64,000 nt of DNA, from positions 1 through 64,000 of the forward strand of contig NZ_FMYI01000009.1 of the NCBI RefSeq assembly GCF_900096905.1, given 5' to 3'. Below are positions 27,046 to 35,188 of the stretch, in pieces (position 1 is the first letter of the stretch; every line of letters begins with the position of its first letter). Source of the DNA: Pelagirhabdus alkalitolerans (lineage in GTDB: Bacteria > Bacillota > Bacilli > Bacillales > Amphibacillaceae). The notes under the pieces were generated by a model. It searched no databases. It worked only from the letters and a program-made list of their open reading frames with translations, and was not told the origin of the DNA. The position numbers and the translations under genes are program-made.

Positions 27046-28215
27046 ATGGATACATTATTTATAAAAAATGAACGTCAACAAGCGCTAGTTGATAAAGCAA
27101 TACATTTAGGAGCATTAGCAAAAAATCGCGTGAAAGAAGCAGAACAATTTGCTCAATTACCACAAGACACTGTTAAAGATTTAAAAGAATCCAATTATTT
27201 GTCTTTAACTTTACCTAAAGAATTAGGCGGTGAAGGGCTTAGCTTATATGAATTTTTATTAATGCAAGAAAAATTAGCGACAGGAGATGGTGCAACAGCG
27301 CTGTCCGTTGGTTGGCATTTAGGGATTGTAAAAGAACTCTCAGAGGATAGAATTTGGGAAGATTCCATTCTCAATTGGTTTACTAAAAAAGTAAAAACCG
27401 ATCAAGTACTCGTTAACCGGATTGCTTCAGAAAAAGCAACCGGAAGTCCAACTCGTGGAGGAGTACCTAAAACAAAGGCTGTAAAAGATGGCAACGACTA
27501 TTTAATTACTGGTGAGAAAACATTCTCAACTATGGCTTCAGTACTTGATTATTATATCGTATCTGCATTTGTAGAAGATAAAGACACAGTTGGTTCATTT
27601 CTTATACACCGCGATGAGCCTGGTATTCATGTAAATAAAACGTGGGATACGATGTCAATGCGAGGGACAGGCAGTGATGATCTTGTTTTTGAAAATGTGC
27701 GTGTTGACTCATCAATGTTAGTAGAATTAAATAAACAAGCCAATCCGAAAAAAGCTAAAGGTTGGCTGCTTCACATACCGGCTTGTTATTTAGGGATCGC
27801 AATTGCAGCAAGAAATGATGCGATTGAATTTGCGAAAAATTTTCAACCGAATAGCTTAAACACACCCATTTCTGAAGTCGCCCATATCCAAGATAAAATC
27901 GGGGAAATGGATGTGAAATTGATGAGTGCTAGACATTTTATGTATCGGATTGCTGAGCTGTGGGACGAGACACCAGAACAAGAAAGACAAAACTTAAGTG
28001 CTGAACTTGCTACAGTGAAAATGGTCGCAACAAACACTGCTAATGACGTTGTGGATTTAGCTATGAGGATTGTTGGTGGAAGAGGGCTATCAAAACAGAT
28101 GCCATTTGAACAATACTATCGCGACATAAGAGCGGGTCTTCATAATCCGCCAATGGATGATGCGGTCATTCAATTGTTAGCTAAACGTGCATTAACGCAT
28201 TCATCTCAAAAATAA
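27046..28215 (+). CDS. Acyl-CoA dehydrogenase family flavoprotein (YdbM-like)
   Basis: A 389-residue acyl-CoA dehydrogenase-type enzyme with N-terminal helical domain, a GGEGLSLYEFLLMQEKLA segment, the FAD-binding middle region (TGEKTFSTMA, SMRGTGSDDLVFENV) and a C-terminal helical domain (IVGGRGLSKQMPFEQYYRD). It would oxidise an acyl-CoA-like substrate with FAD. The substrate is unknown, and no electron-transfer flavoprotein, thiolase or ligase gene is near. AAGGAGG precedes the ATG. It stands alone between the chemotaxis cluster and a universal stress protein. Confidence 0.83.
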   Translation: MDTLFIKNERQQALVDKAIHLGALAKNRVKEAEQFAQLPQDTVKDLKESNYLSLTLPKELGGEGLSLYEFLLMQEKLATGDGATALSVGWHLGIVKELSEDRIWEDSILNWFTKKVKTDQVLVNRIASEKATGSPTRGGVPKTKAVKDGNDYLITGEKTFSTMASVLDYYIVSAFVEDKDTVGSFLIHRDEPGIHVNKTWDTMSMRGTGSDDLVFENVRVDSSMLVELNKQANPKKAKGWLLHIPACYLGIAIAARNDAIEFAKNFQPNSLNTPISEVAHIQDKIGEMDVKLMSARHFMYRIAELWDETPEQERQNLSAELATVKMVATNTANDVVDLAMRIVGGRGLSKQMPFEQYYRDIRAGLHNPPMDDAVIQLLAKRALTHSSQK

Positions 28216-28304
28216 TACAGACTTCATAAATAGCAAGTATCAATATACATTTAAGGTTTAGACTTGTTATAATAAAGGTAACATATTCCTAAGGGGTGAT
28301 GAAG

Positions 28305-28724
28305 ATGTTCAATAATATTTTATTAGCTTCAGACGGTTCAGAGTATGCGATTCGTGCTTGTGAGAAAGCGATTGGTTTGGCGGAAGGAAATGAAGAGGCT
28401 AAAGTAACGATTCTCTATGTAGTTGACAGTGCAACATCTAAAACAGATGCTAAACATCATTGGAATGCTCAAGACTTAGATCGAAGTCGAAAAGAAAAGT
28501 TAGCAATTTCTGAGCGCAAATTTAATCAACATAATGTGAAGTATGAAATCAAAGTGCTCCATGGTGATCCTGGTCCAACAATCGTTGAATATGCAGATGA
28601 AATTGATGCTGATGTATGTGTTATTGGTTCGAGAGGACTTAACACCCTGCAGGAAATGGTTTTAGGTAGTGTGAGTCATAAGGTCGCTAAGAGAGCTCAG
28701 TGTCCAGTTATGATTGTGAAATAA
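28305..28724 (+). CDS. Universal stress protein (UspA family)
   Basis: A 139-residue UspA-fold protein with an N-terminal FNNILLASDGSEYAI strand and the ATP-type motif VIGSRGLNTLQEMVLGSVS followed by CPVMIVK. Such proteins bind ATP or AMP and modulate stress survival. I choose the third candidate ATG at 28305, about 9 bases after AAGGGG; upstream GTG and ATG codons at 28296 and 28299 are too close. A TATAAT -10 is visible just upstream (28267-28272). Confidence 0.88.
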   Translation: MFNNILLASDGSEYAIRACEKAIGLAEGNEEAKVTILYVVDSATSKTDAKHHWNAQDLDRSRKEKLAISERKFNQHNVKYEIKVLHGDPGPTIVEYADEIDADVCVIGSRGLNTLQEMVLGSVSHKVAKRAQCPVMIVK

Positions 28725-28738
28725 TAACAATAATTTAT

Positions 28739-28779
28739 AAAAATGACGATACGTTTTAAGAGAACGTATCGTCATTTTT
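28739..28779. terminator. Bidirectional terminator between the usp gene and zur
   Basis: Perfect 17-base arms (28739-28755 and 28763-28779) with A-run and T-run ends, between convergent genes. Confidence 0.92.
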
Positions 28780-29185
28780 ATTGACACTCAGGGCACAGGC
28801 CATAGATTTCAAATTTATGATCGTCTACCAAGAAATTATTTAACTCTGGTTTTGCGATATGCATAGGGCAACATTCAATTTCTTTAGTTAGTCCACATGC
28901 TTTACAAATAAAATGATGGTGATGGTGATTCACACAACGAATTTGATAATTTTTTTCACCATCTAGTTCAGTGGATTCTAGTATGCCCAGCTGATCAAAT
29001 AAATGTAAGTTACGATAGATCGTGTCAAAACTAATTCCTTTAAAATGGGGTTCTAAATAAGTTAAAAGATCTTTAGCTGTTCGATAGCGGTCTTCATTGG
29101 CGAAAAACTCTATAATCATAGCTCTTTTATTAGTGAATTTATAGCCGGCTTCTTTTAAAATCGACAATGCTTCTTCTGTTGTCAT
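28778..29185 (-). CDS. zur: Zinc-uptake regulator Zur (Fur family)
   Basis: A 135-residue Fur-family repressor. The winged helix has GISFDTIYRNLHLFDQLGIL, the hinge has the HHHHHFIC run, and two CxxC pairs form the structural zinc site (CKAC and CPEC). The CKACGLTKEIECCPM and HKFEIYGLCPEC segments match B. subtilis Zur (YqfV) rather than Fur or PerR. It likely represses zinc uptake genes when zinc is sufficient. It is convergent with the stress-protein gene and divergent from csoR. Confidence 0.85.
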   Translation of the reverse strand: MTTEEALSILKEAGYKFTNKRAMIIEFFANEDRYRTAKDLLTYLEPHFKGISFDTIYRNLHLFDQLGILESTELDGEKNYQIRCVNHHHHHFICKACGLTKEIECCPMHIAKPELNNFLVDDHKFEIYGLCPECQ

Positions 29186-29295
29186 AAGATCGCCTTCTTT
29201 CGTTTGATGGTTAGTCTATTGAACTTTTGTATCTAAATAAATTGTAGCGTAATTTAAAAAAGAAGTAAATAAGAACGATTTCGCTTCTGTGTCAG

Positions 29296-29324
29296 TTGAC
29301 ATATCTACTATAGGGGGGTATAGT
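29296..29324 (+). promoter_or_regulatory. csoR-copZ promoter with overlapping CsoR operator
   Basis: TTGACA (29296-29301), a 17-base spacer and TATAGT (29319-29324) form a strong promoter. The spacer and -10 contain ACTATAGGGGGGTATAGT (29307-29324), six-base inverted arms around a G6 core, the typical CsoR operator form. CsoR binding would block RNA polymerase until copper releases it. Confidence 0.88.
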
Positions 29325-29343
29325 GTAACTGAGGTGAGAAACC

Positions 29344-29643
29344 ATGTCTAATATCTATGAAGAGCATAACACACATCGTACGAAGCAAGAACAAGCTTCA
29401 CTAGTCAATCGACTAAAGAAAATTGAAGGACAAGTTAGAGGTATTCAAAAAATGGTAGAAGAAGATCGCTATTGTATTGATGTTATGGTACAAATTTCAG
29501 CAGTTAATGCAGCGCTTAAAAAGGTTGGATTTACCATGATGGAAGACCATGTTAATCATTGTGTAGCTGATGCGATTCAAAAAGGATCTGGAGAAGAGTC
29601 GGTACACGAATTAATGAATGTTATTAAACAATTTAGTAAATAA
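29344..29643 (+). CDS. csoR: Copper-sensing repressor CsoR
   Basis: A 99-residue all-helical CsoR/RcnR-family repressor. The Cu(I) ligands Cys-His-Cys are all present: Cys in DRYCIDVM, then His and Cys four residues apart in DHVNHCV. The GQVRGIQKMVEEDRYC signature is intact. Copper binding relieves repression of copZ here and probably of copA at 55 kb, which has a similar operator. AGGTGAG precedes the ATG. It is followed 21 bases later by copZ. Confidence 0.93.
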   Translation: MSNIYEEHNTHRTKQEQASLVNRLKKIEGQVRGIQKMVEEDRYCIDVMVQISAVNAALKKVGFTMMEDHVNHCVADAIQKGSGEESVHELMNVIKQFSK

Positions 29644-29664
29644 TAAACAAGAGGAGTGTTCTAT

Positions 29665-29871
29665 ATGAAAGCAGTAACATTAAACGTATCAGGTATGAAT
29701 TGTGCACACTGTAAGAAAAGTGTTGAATCAAGTTTAGAATCGTTTGATTCAGTCGATAATATCTCAGTGAATCTCGAAACAGGTCATGTATCATTTAAGT
29801 ATGACGAAACGAGCACTGATTTAAACGAATTGACAGAAGCGATTGAAGACCAAGGATATGATGTCGAATAA
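29665..29871 (+). CDS. copZ: Copper chaperone CopZ
   Basis: A 68-residue HMA-fold chaperone with the Cu(I) site GMNCAHC near residues 10-16 and the usual ferredoxin-like beta-alpha pattern. It carries Cu(I) to the exporter CopA, here encoded 25 kb away. The ATG at 29665 is 8 bases after GAGGAG; an in-frame GTG nine bases upstream overlaps that site. It is co-transcribed with csoR. Confidence 0.94.
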   Translation: MKAVTLNVSGMNCAHCKKSVESSLESFDSVDNISVNLETGHVSFKYDETSTDLNELTEAIEDQGYDVE

Positions 29872-29878
29872 TTCCATT

Positions 29879-29918
29879 AAAAGGAACGAAATACCCTATA
29901 TTTCGTTCCTTTTTTTGC
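29879..29918 (+). terminator. Terminator after copZ
   Basis: AAGGAACGAAATA and TATTTCGTTCCTT arms around a short loop, followed by TTTTTTT. Confidence 0.9.
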
Positions 29919-30008
29919 GAAAAAATAGTTAACATACAAAAAATATTAAAAAAGTATCGAAAAAAAGGTTAAAATATAGTAGTATTATGTTGTAGAATGA
30001 ACGTACAA

Positions 30009-30056
30009 GATACCTAAACATGTGCAGTAAATCACGATCGTTATGGTTTAGTTATC
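30009..30056 (+). promoter_or_regulatory. Imperfect hairpin in the rnfC leader
   Basis: GATACCTAAAC (30009-30019) pairs with GTTTAGTTATC (30046-30056) at 10 of 11 positions, around a loop of about 25 bases, shortly before rnfC. It could be a leader attenuator or regulator site, but no known riboswitch motif is recognisable. It may also be chance. Confidence 0.3.
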
Positions 30057-30082
30057 TTTTACCTAATTATTGAAGAAAGGAC

Positions 30083-31411
30083 GTGTTTCTGATAGTATTC
30101 AAAATTAAACGCAAACAAGAAGGTGCGAATACGGTTGAACGTAAAGATCGTACAGAGCATAAGCAGAGTGAAATTGCATCAGTACCTGAAAAATTAGTTT
30201 TTCCATTATCTATGCAAATAGGCGCTCCTTCTAACCCAGTTGTTGAAGTTGGGGATAAAGTGAAGGTAGGTACATTAATTGCAGAAAACCAAGGTATGAT
30301 TTCTGCTAATATCCATTCATCTGTATCAGGTGAAGTAGTCGAAATTACAGATCATCCAACAGCAAAAGGCGAAGGGCCATGTATCATTATTAAAAATGAT
30401 TACCAAGATGAAGAAGACGCCCCACTCTTTACTGAGGGAGAAAAGCTAGACCGTGAGCAGAAATTAGATATCATCGGTAAAGCAGGTATTGTTGGAATGG
30501 GAGGCGCTACATTCCCTACAAATGTTAAATTAAATCCTCCAAAAGACAAAGAAATCGACACGATTATTATTAACGGAGCTGAGTGTGAGCCATATGCTAC
30601 AGCTGATGATCGATTAATGGCAGAGCATGCTAAAGAGTTAATCGAAGGTATTCGTGTGCTTCTTGAGATTATCCCAGTGAAAACGGTTTATATCGGTATT
30701 GAGGATAATATGCATGATGCAGCTGATGCTTTGAAAAAAGAATTAGCCAATGAAGATGTTATTAAATTAGTTGAATTACCAAGTATGTACCCACAAGGTT
30801 CGGAGAAAACATTGATTAAAAATCTACTAGGTCGCGAAGTGCCTCCTGGTAAACTTCCAGCAGATGTAGGTGCTGTTGTTACAAACGTTGGAACAACGTT
30901 TGCTATTTATCAAGCCGTACGTCATGGCAAACCGATGACATCACGTCTCACAACCATTAGTGGTGAATCGATTAAGAATCCTAAAAACTTATGGGTTCGT
31001 ATTGGTACGACGATTGAATCATTATTAGAAGACTGTGAAGGATTTGAAAGTGATCCAGGTAAAATGATTCATGGTGGTCCAATGATGGGAAGTCCGTTGA
31101 CATCTGGACGAGTACCGATTACAAAAGGGACAACACATATTACATTCTTAAATAAAGCTGATTCAGCAGTGCCAGAGCGCTCTCCATGTATTCGTTGTTC
31201 AGAATGTTTAAATGTATGTCCGGTTAGCTTACAACCGATTATGATTAGTAACGCTTACGAATCAGGAGATATTGAAGAAGCTGAAAGACTCGGTGCGCTT
31301 GATTGTATCGATTGTGGTGCTTGTTCATATATTTGCCCATCTAAGATTCCGATTTTAGATAACATTCAAAAAGCGAAAAAAGAAATAAGATCCAACAAGG
31401 AGGGCGCATAA
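30083..31411 (+). CDS. rnfC: RnfC-like electron-transport subunit
   Basis: A protein of about 442 residues with RnfC architecture. It has an N-terminal barrel-sandwich domain (GEVVEITDHP), a complex-I 51-kDa-like nucleotide/FMN domain (GIVGMGGATFPTNVKLNPP, IINGAECEPYATADDR), an SLBB-type segment and two [4Fe-4S] motifs, CIRCSECLNVCPVS and CIDCGACSYICPSK. In full Rnf complexes it takes electrons to or from NADH. The start is uncertain: GTG 30083 lies only two bases from AAAGG, and no better canonical codon exists close downstream. rnfD follows one base after the stop, but rnfG, E, A and B are absent. Confidence 0.85.
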   Translation: MFLIVFKIKRKQEGANTVERKDRTEHKQSEIASVPEKLVFPLSMQIGAPSNPVVEVGDKVKVGTLIAENQGMISANIHSSVSGEVVEITDHPTAKGEGPCIIIKNDYQDEEDAPLFTEGEKLDREQKLDIIGKAGIVGMGGATFPTNVKLNPPKDKEIDTIIINGAECEPYATADDRLMAEHAKELIEGIRVLLEIIPVKTVYIGIEDNMHDAADALKKELANEDVIKLVELPSMYPQGSEKTLIKNLLGREVPPGKLPADVGAVVTNVGTTFAIYQAVRHGKPMTSRLTTISGESIKNPKNLWVRIGTTIESLLEDCEGFESDPGKMIHGGPMMGSPLTSGRVPITKGTTHITFLNKADSAVPERSPCIRCSECLNVCPVSLQPIMISNAYESGDIEEAERLGALDCIDCGACSYICPSKIPILDNIQKAKKEIRSNKEGA

Positions 31412-31412
31412 G

Positions 31413-32414
31413 ATGGGAAAGTTTAATACATCGGCGTTGAATACAACGCCTGCCCCTCACTTACGAAGTCCACGTACGTCTGATTGGGTAATGAGACAAG
31501 TCATCTATGCCATGATGATTCCAACCGCAGGTGCCGTTTATTTCTTCGGTTACCGTGTGTTTTTAATGCTTCTAGTAGGTGTTGGGGCAAGTGTTGCTTT
31601 TGAGTATATTTATCAAAAGCTAGCAGGTCGTAAAATCACGATTAATGATTATAGTGCTGTTGTTACAGGTTGGTTGATCGCACTTAGTTTACCATTAGCT
31701 ACACCGCTATGGACGGTTGCTCTTGGTGGGGTTGTCTCAATTGCGATTAAGCAAATCTTTGGGGGAATAGGTAAAAATCCAATTAACCCAGCAGTATTTG
31801 GACGTATTTTCTTATCGGTATTATATTATGAAGAATTAGGAACTTTCGTTGCACCACGTGGGGCAACAGATGCATTCTCAAGTGCAACACCACTTAACGT
31901 TTTAAAAGAAGATGTACCGATATTTGCTGATGCAGTTACAGCAGCTACAGGTATGGATGCTACGATTCCAAGTCTTTGGGACTTATTTTTAGGTACTAAC
32001 TTAGGTGGTAACATTGGTGATACATCAACACTTCTACTCTTACTTGCATTTGGGTATTTAGTGGCACGTCGCATTATTGAACCTTATGTTCCTGTATTAT
32101 ATGTTTTACCAGTTGCACTTATAGCTTTAGTGACAAGTGGTTTTGATGTTGAGTTTATGATGCAACATGTGCTCAGTGGTTCACTAGTCTTTGCTGCGGT
32201 ATTCATGGTGACAGATTACAGCTCATCACCGTTTAGTCCGCATGGTAAAGTTGCTTTTGCAACAGGTGCAGGTATCTTGACTATTCTATTTAGATTCTAT
32301 TCAAGTTATCCAGGTGGTGTAGGATTTGCAATCCTTACAATGAACATTTTTGTTCCAATTATCGATCGCTTACTACCACCTAGAATTTATGGACATAAAA
32401 AGCGTCCGTCATAA
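31413..32414 (+). CDS. rnfD: RnfD/NqrB-like membrane subunit
   Basis: A 333-residue membrane protein with nine or ten hydrophobic segments. It has the RnfD/NqrB markers GGIGKNPINPAVFGR, the presumptive covalent-FMN region SSATPLNVLK near residue 150 and C-terminal VTDYSSSPFSPHGK and NIFVPIIDRLLPP. In Rnf and Nqr the Thr of S-G-A-T carries FMN added by ApbE; here the Gly is Ser. ApbE is not in the window. The gene starts at ATG 31413, with AAGGAGGG upstream, and forms a two-gene unit with rnfC. Confidence 0.85.
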   Translation: MGKFNTSALNTTPAPHLRSPRTSDWVMRQVIYAMMIPTAGAVYFFGYRVFLMLLVGVGASVAFEYIYQKLAGRKITINDYSAVVTGWLIALSLPLATPLWTVALGGVVSIAIKQIFGGIGKNPINPAVFGRIFLSVLYYEELGTFVAPRGATDAFSSATPLNVLKEDVPIFADAVTAATGMDATIPSLWDLFLGTNLGGNIGDTSTLLLLLAFGYLVARRIIEPYVPVLYVLPVALIALVTSGFDVEFMMQHVLSGSLVFAAVFMVTDYSSSPFSPHGKVAFATGAGILTILFRFYSSYPGGVGFAILTMNIFVPIIDRLLPPRIYGHKKRPS

Positions 32415-32426
32415 AATGATTTAATA

Positions 32427-32459
32427 AAACAGGGCTACACATGTAGCCCTGTTTGTTTT
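32427..32459 (+). terminator. Terminator after rnfD
   Basis: AAACAGGGCTACA and TGTAGCCCTGTTT are perfectly complementary around two bases, followed by GTTTTA. Confidence 0.88.
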
Positions 32460-32537
32460 AATGTGCAGATAATTGGAGAAGCTTATACTAATCAAGTATA
32501 ATTAGATTTGAGACAGTATAAAAGGAGCGAATAAACG

Positions 32538-32888
32538 ATGGATCTATATTGCTACCCTAAATGTGGTACATGCCAGAAGGCCAAAAAATGGTTGGATGAA
32601 AATGATGTTCAGTATCAAGATTTACATATTGTAAATGAGACACCTAGTAAAGAAACACTTACAGAAATAATTCGTAAAAGTGAGCTTCCGATTAAAAAAT
32701 TCTTTAATACAAGTGGGAAGAAGTATCGTGAACATAATCTCAAAGATAAGTTACCCGATATGACAGATGCAGAAAAGATTGACTGGCTCGCATCGGATGG
32801 CATGTTAATTAAACGTCCGCTTGCTTATGATGGAGAGAATGTAACGCTAGGCTTTAAGCAAGAGCAATTTGAACAAGTGTGGAAATAA
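32538..32888 (+). CDS. yusI: ArsC/Spx-family thioredoxin-fold protein (YusI-like)
   Basis: A 116-residue ArsC-like protein with redox-type CGTC near residue 9, the KKFFNTSGKKYREHNLK region and C-terminal IKRPLAYDG, typical of the Spx/ArsC superfamily. B. subtilis YusI is the closest by length and by being next to gcvH. The function is unclear; it may act as a thiol reductase. AAAGGAGCG precedes the ATG, and gcvH follows 13 bases downstream. Confidence 0.85.
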   Translation: MDLYCYPKCGTCQKAKKWLDENDVQYQDLHIVNETPSKETLTEIIRKSELPIKKFFNTSGKKYREHNLKDKLPDMTDAEKIDWLASDGMLIKRPLAYDGENVTLGFKQEQFEQVWK

Positions 32889-32901
32889 GGGAGGATTTTG
32901 A

Positions 32902-33282
32902 ATGGTTGATCTAAATGAACGTTACTACTCTGATGAACATGTGTGGGTCGATGTTAAAGGAAACGAAATAACTTTAGGCATCACTGAACACGCTCAAGAA
33001 GAGCTAGGAGACATTGTATTTGCTGAGTTACCAGAAGAGGGCGATGTATTAGACGAAGGTGACACGTTTGGTAGTGTTGAATCCGTTAAAACAGTTTCTG
33101 AATTATACGCACCGATTAGTGGTACCATTACAAAGGTGAATGAAGCTTTAGAAGACGAACCTGAATTGATTAATGAGGATCCGTATGAAGATGGTTGGAT
33201 TATAAAATTAACCATTCAAGATATGGATGCATTAAAGAGTTTAATGACATATGAAGCGTATCAAGCTTTTACTCAAGATTAA
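32902..33282 (+). CDS. gcvH: Glycine cleavage system H protein
   Basis: A 126-residue lipoyl-domain protein. The lipoylated lysine lies in VESVKTVSELYAP near residue 62, with HVWVDVKGNE and ITEHAQEELGDIVF upstream. GcvH shuttles the aminomethyl group in glycine cleavage and, in Bacillaceae, is the obligate relay for lipoate transfer to other enzymes. gcvT and gcvP are not here. It shares a transcript with yusI, matching B. subtilis yusI-gcvH. Confidence 0.93.
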   Translation: MVDLNERYYSDEHVWVDVKGNEITLGITEHAQEELGDIVFAELPEEGDVLDEGDTFGSVESVKTVSELYAPISGTITKVNEALEDEPELINEDPYEDGWIIKLTIQDMDALKSLMTYEAYQAFTQD

Positions 33283-33293
33283 TAGTAAAAGGG

Positions 33294-33332
33294 CAAGCAA
33301 CACCGATCTAAACGGGTTGCTTGTTTTTTTTT
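33294..33332 (+). terminator. Terminator after gcvH
   Basis: CAAGCAAC and GTTGCTTG arms around a 14-base loop, followed by a run of nine T. Confidence 0.82.
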
Positions 33333-33374
33333 GTGAAGGCATAAAACTTTTTATACCGAATTGTTTGAAAATTC

Positions 33375-33403
33375 TTTAACTTCTAAATAAAATGCCGAAA
33401 ATA
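33375..33403 (+). promoter_or_regulatory. Sigma-D-like promoter upstream of the 33.4-kb MCP gene
   Basis: TTTA (33375-33378), a 15-base spacer and GCCGAAAATA (33394-33403) match the layout seen before cheX, with the same spacing and an almost identical second box. The element sits 40 bases before the MCP start. Confidence 0.55.
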
Positions 33404-33442
33404 AAAGCGTAAGACAAAATTCGACATTATTAGGAGGATTCT

Positions 33443-35188
33443 ATGCGTTGGGTTAATCAATCTATTAAAAGGCAACTGATTGTGATCGCCGTTTTTTTAA
33501 TTAGTGTACCATTACTTATTCTCGGCTATATTAGCTATTCTAGTAGTGTGAATGAGCTAGATCAATTAGGACGTACACAGTTAGAAAATAGTGTGCATCA
33601 GTCTGTTGAGTTGCTTCATATTCTAAATGAACAAGTAGAAAGCGGCCAACTAACGATTGAAGAAGCAGAGGAAAGAGCAAAAGAAGCAATGATTGGTTCA
33701 TCAATATCTGAACAAGAACGTTCAATTGATGTTGCTTTAGATATTGGTGAGAATGGTTATTTATATGTTACAGACACAGAAGGCGTGATGCTCGCTCACC
33801 CTAATCTAGAAGGGGAAGAGGCATGGGAATTTCAAGATACATCTGGAAATTATTTTATTCAAGAAATGATAGATGTCTCGCTTGATGGTGGAGGTTACGT
33901 ATATTATGACTGGCCAATGCCAGATGATGAGGACCAAATCGAGCCGAAAGTGATTTATGCAGAACATTTTGAGCCATGGGATTGGACAATTAATGCGAGT
34001 ACATATTTATTAGATTTTAATCAGCCTGCTCAAGATATGTTACTGATCACAATTATTACGGGTGCAATTATTATATTAATAGGTATTGTTTTCATCTGGT
34101 TCGTCGCTAAACGATTCACAGAACCGATAAAACAAATTACAAATCGTATGACAGCACTATCAAATAATGACCTGAGATCGGAACCTATTGATATTGGACA
34201 TGAAAATGAGCTTGGTCAATTGGCAACGGCTGCGAATCAAGTGCAAGATCAACTCAAATCAATGATTGCAAAAGTTAAAGAAACATCCACGAGTGTTTTA
34301 AATAAGAGTGAACGTCTGTCACAATCTGCATATGATGTTAATCAAGGCTCTGTTCAAATTTCTTCAACGATGGAAGAGTTGGCTAGTGCAACTGAATTAC
34401 AGTCATCTCATGCAAGCGAACTAGCTGATGATACTGAATCCTTTACGAATGCAATTGAGAACGTTTCAAACGACGGTGAGACTGTGAAAAACCATGCCAT
34501 TGAAGTAAATGAATTGGCTATAAGTGGTAAAGAGAAAATGGATAAAACTCAACAACAAATGCAAGTAATAGATGAAACCGTTCGTCAATCTGTTGAAAGA
34601 GTGGATGCTTTGAATGAACAAACTAAACAAGTGTCAAAAATGGTGACAGTTATCCGAGATATTGCAGAACAAACGAATTTACTTGCTTTAAATGCAGCAA
34701 TTGAGGCAAAAAGAGCGAATGAAGCGGGAAATGGTTTTAGTGTTGTGGCAGAGGAAGTGAGAAAGTTAGCAGGTCAGGTCGCAAATTCAGTTACCGAGAT
34801 CACATCAACGGTTTCAACGATTCAATCAGAATCTCATCATGTTTCAGATTCATTGTCACATGGTTATAAAGAGGTTGAATCTGGCATAGAGATTATAGAT
34901 GAGACAAATCAAACGTTCAGCGAAATTGAGCAGTCAGTTCAATCAATGGTCGAACAACTTGATCGTGTATCTAATCAATTAAATGATGTCAATAAAGGTT
35001 CACATGCGATGAATGACAAAATACAAGATGTTGCATCTGCCACTGAACAATCAGCAGCTGGGGTAGAAGAAACGTCAGCTTCAGCAGAAGAATCGAGTGG
35101 CATGATGCAACAAGTCTCTGAAAATGTTGAGGATCTAAAACAATTAGCAAGTGATCTAAATCACTTAGTCGATTCATTTACATTATAA
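33443..35188 (+). CDS. Methyl-accepting chemotaxis protein with single Cache domain
   Basis: A 581-residue chemoreceptor. The first membrane helix lies at about residues 10-32. The extracellular region of about 150 residues looks like an sCache_2 domain (GENGYLYVTDTEGVMLAHP and WDWTINASTYL), and the second helix lies at about residues 195-218. HAMP follows, and the signalling tip DIAEQTNLLALNAAIEAKRA lies near residue 410. The ligand is unknown; Cache domains usually bind small organic acids or amines. AGGAGG precedes the ATG. Confidence 0.9.
   Translation: MRWVNQSIKRQLIVIAVFLISVPLLILGYISYSSSVNELDQLGRTQLENSVHQSVELLHILNEQVESGQLTIEEAEERAKEAMIGSSISEQERSIDVALDIGENGYLYVTDTEGVMLAHPNLEGEEAWEFQDTSGNYFIQEMIDVSLDGGGYVYYDWPMPDDEDQIEPKVIYAEHFEPWDWTINASTYLLDFNQPAQDMLLITIITGAIIILIGIVFIWFVAKRFTEPIKQITNRMTALSNNDLRSEPIDIGHENELGQLATAANQVQDQLKSMIAKVKETSTSVLNKSERLSQSAYDVNQGSVQISSTMEELASATELQSSHASELADDTESFTNAIENVSNDGETVKNHAIEVNELAISGKEKMDKTQQQMQVIDETVRQSVERVDALNEQTKQVSKMVTVIRDIAEQTNLLALNAAIEAKRANEAGNGFSVVAEEVRKLAGQVANSVTEITSTVSTIQSESHHVSDSLSHGYKEVESGIEIIDETNQTFSEIEQSVQSMVEQLDRVSNQLNDVNKGSHAMNDKIQDVASATEQSAAGVEETSASAEESSGMMQQVSENVEDLKQLASDLNHLVDSFTL

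Noticed and set aside
29186..29295. Possible Zur box upstream of zur
   Set aside because: Only a single CGTAAT half-site is visible; no inverted partner at the right distance.
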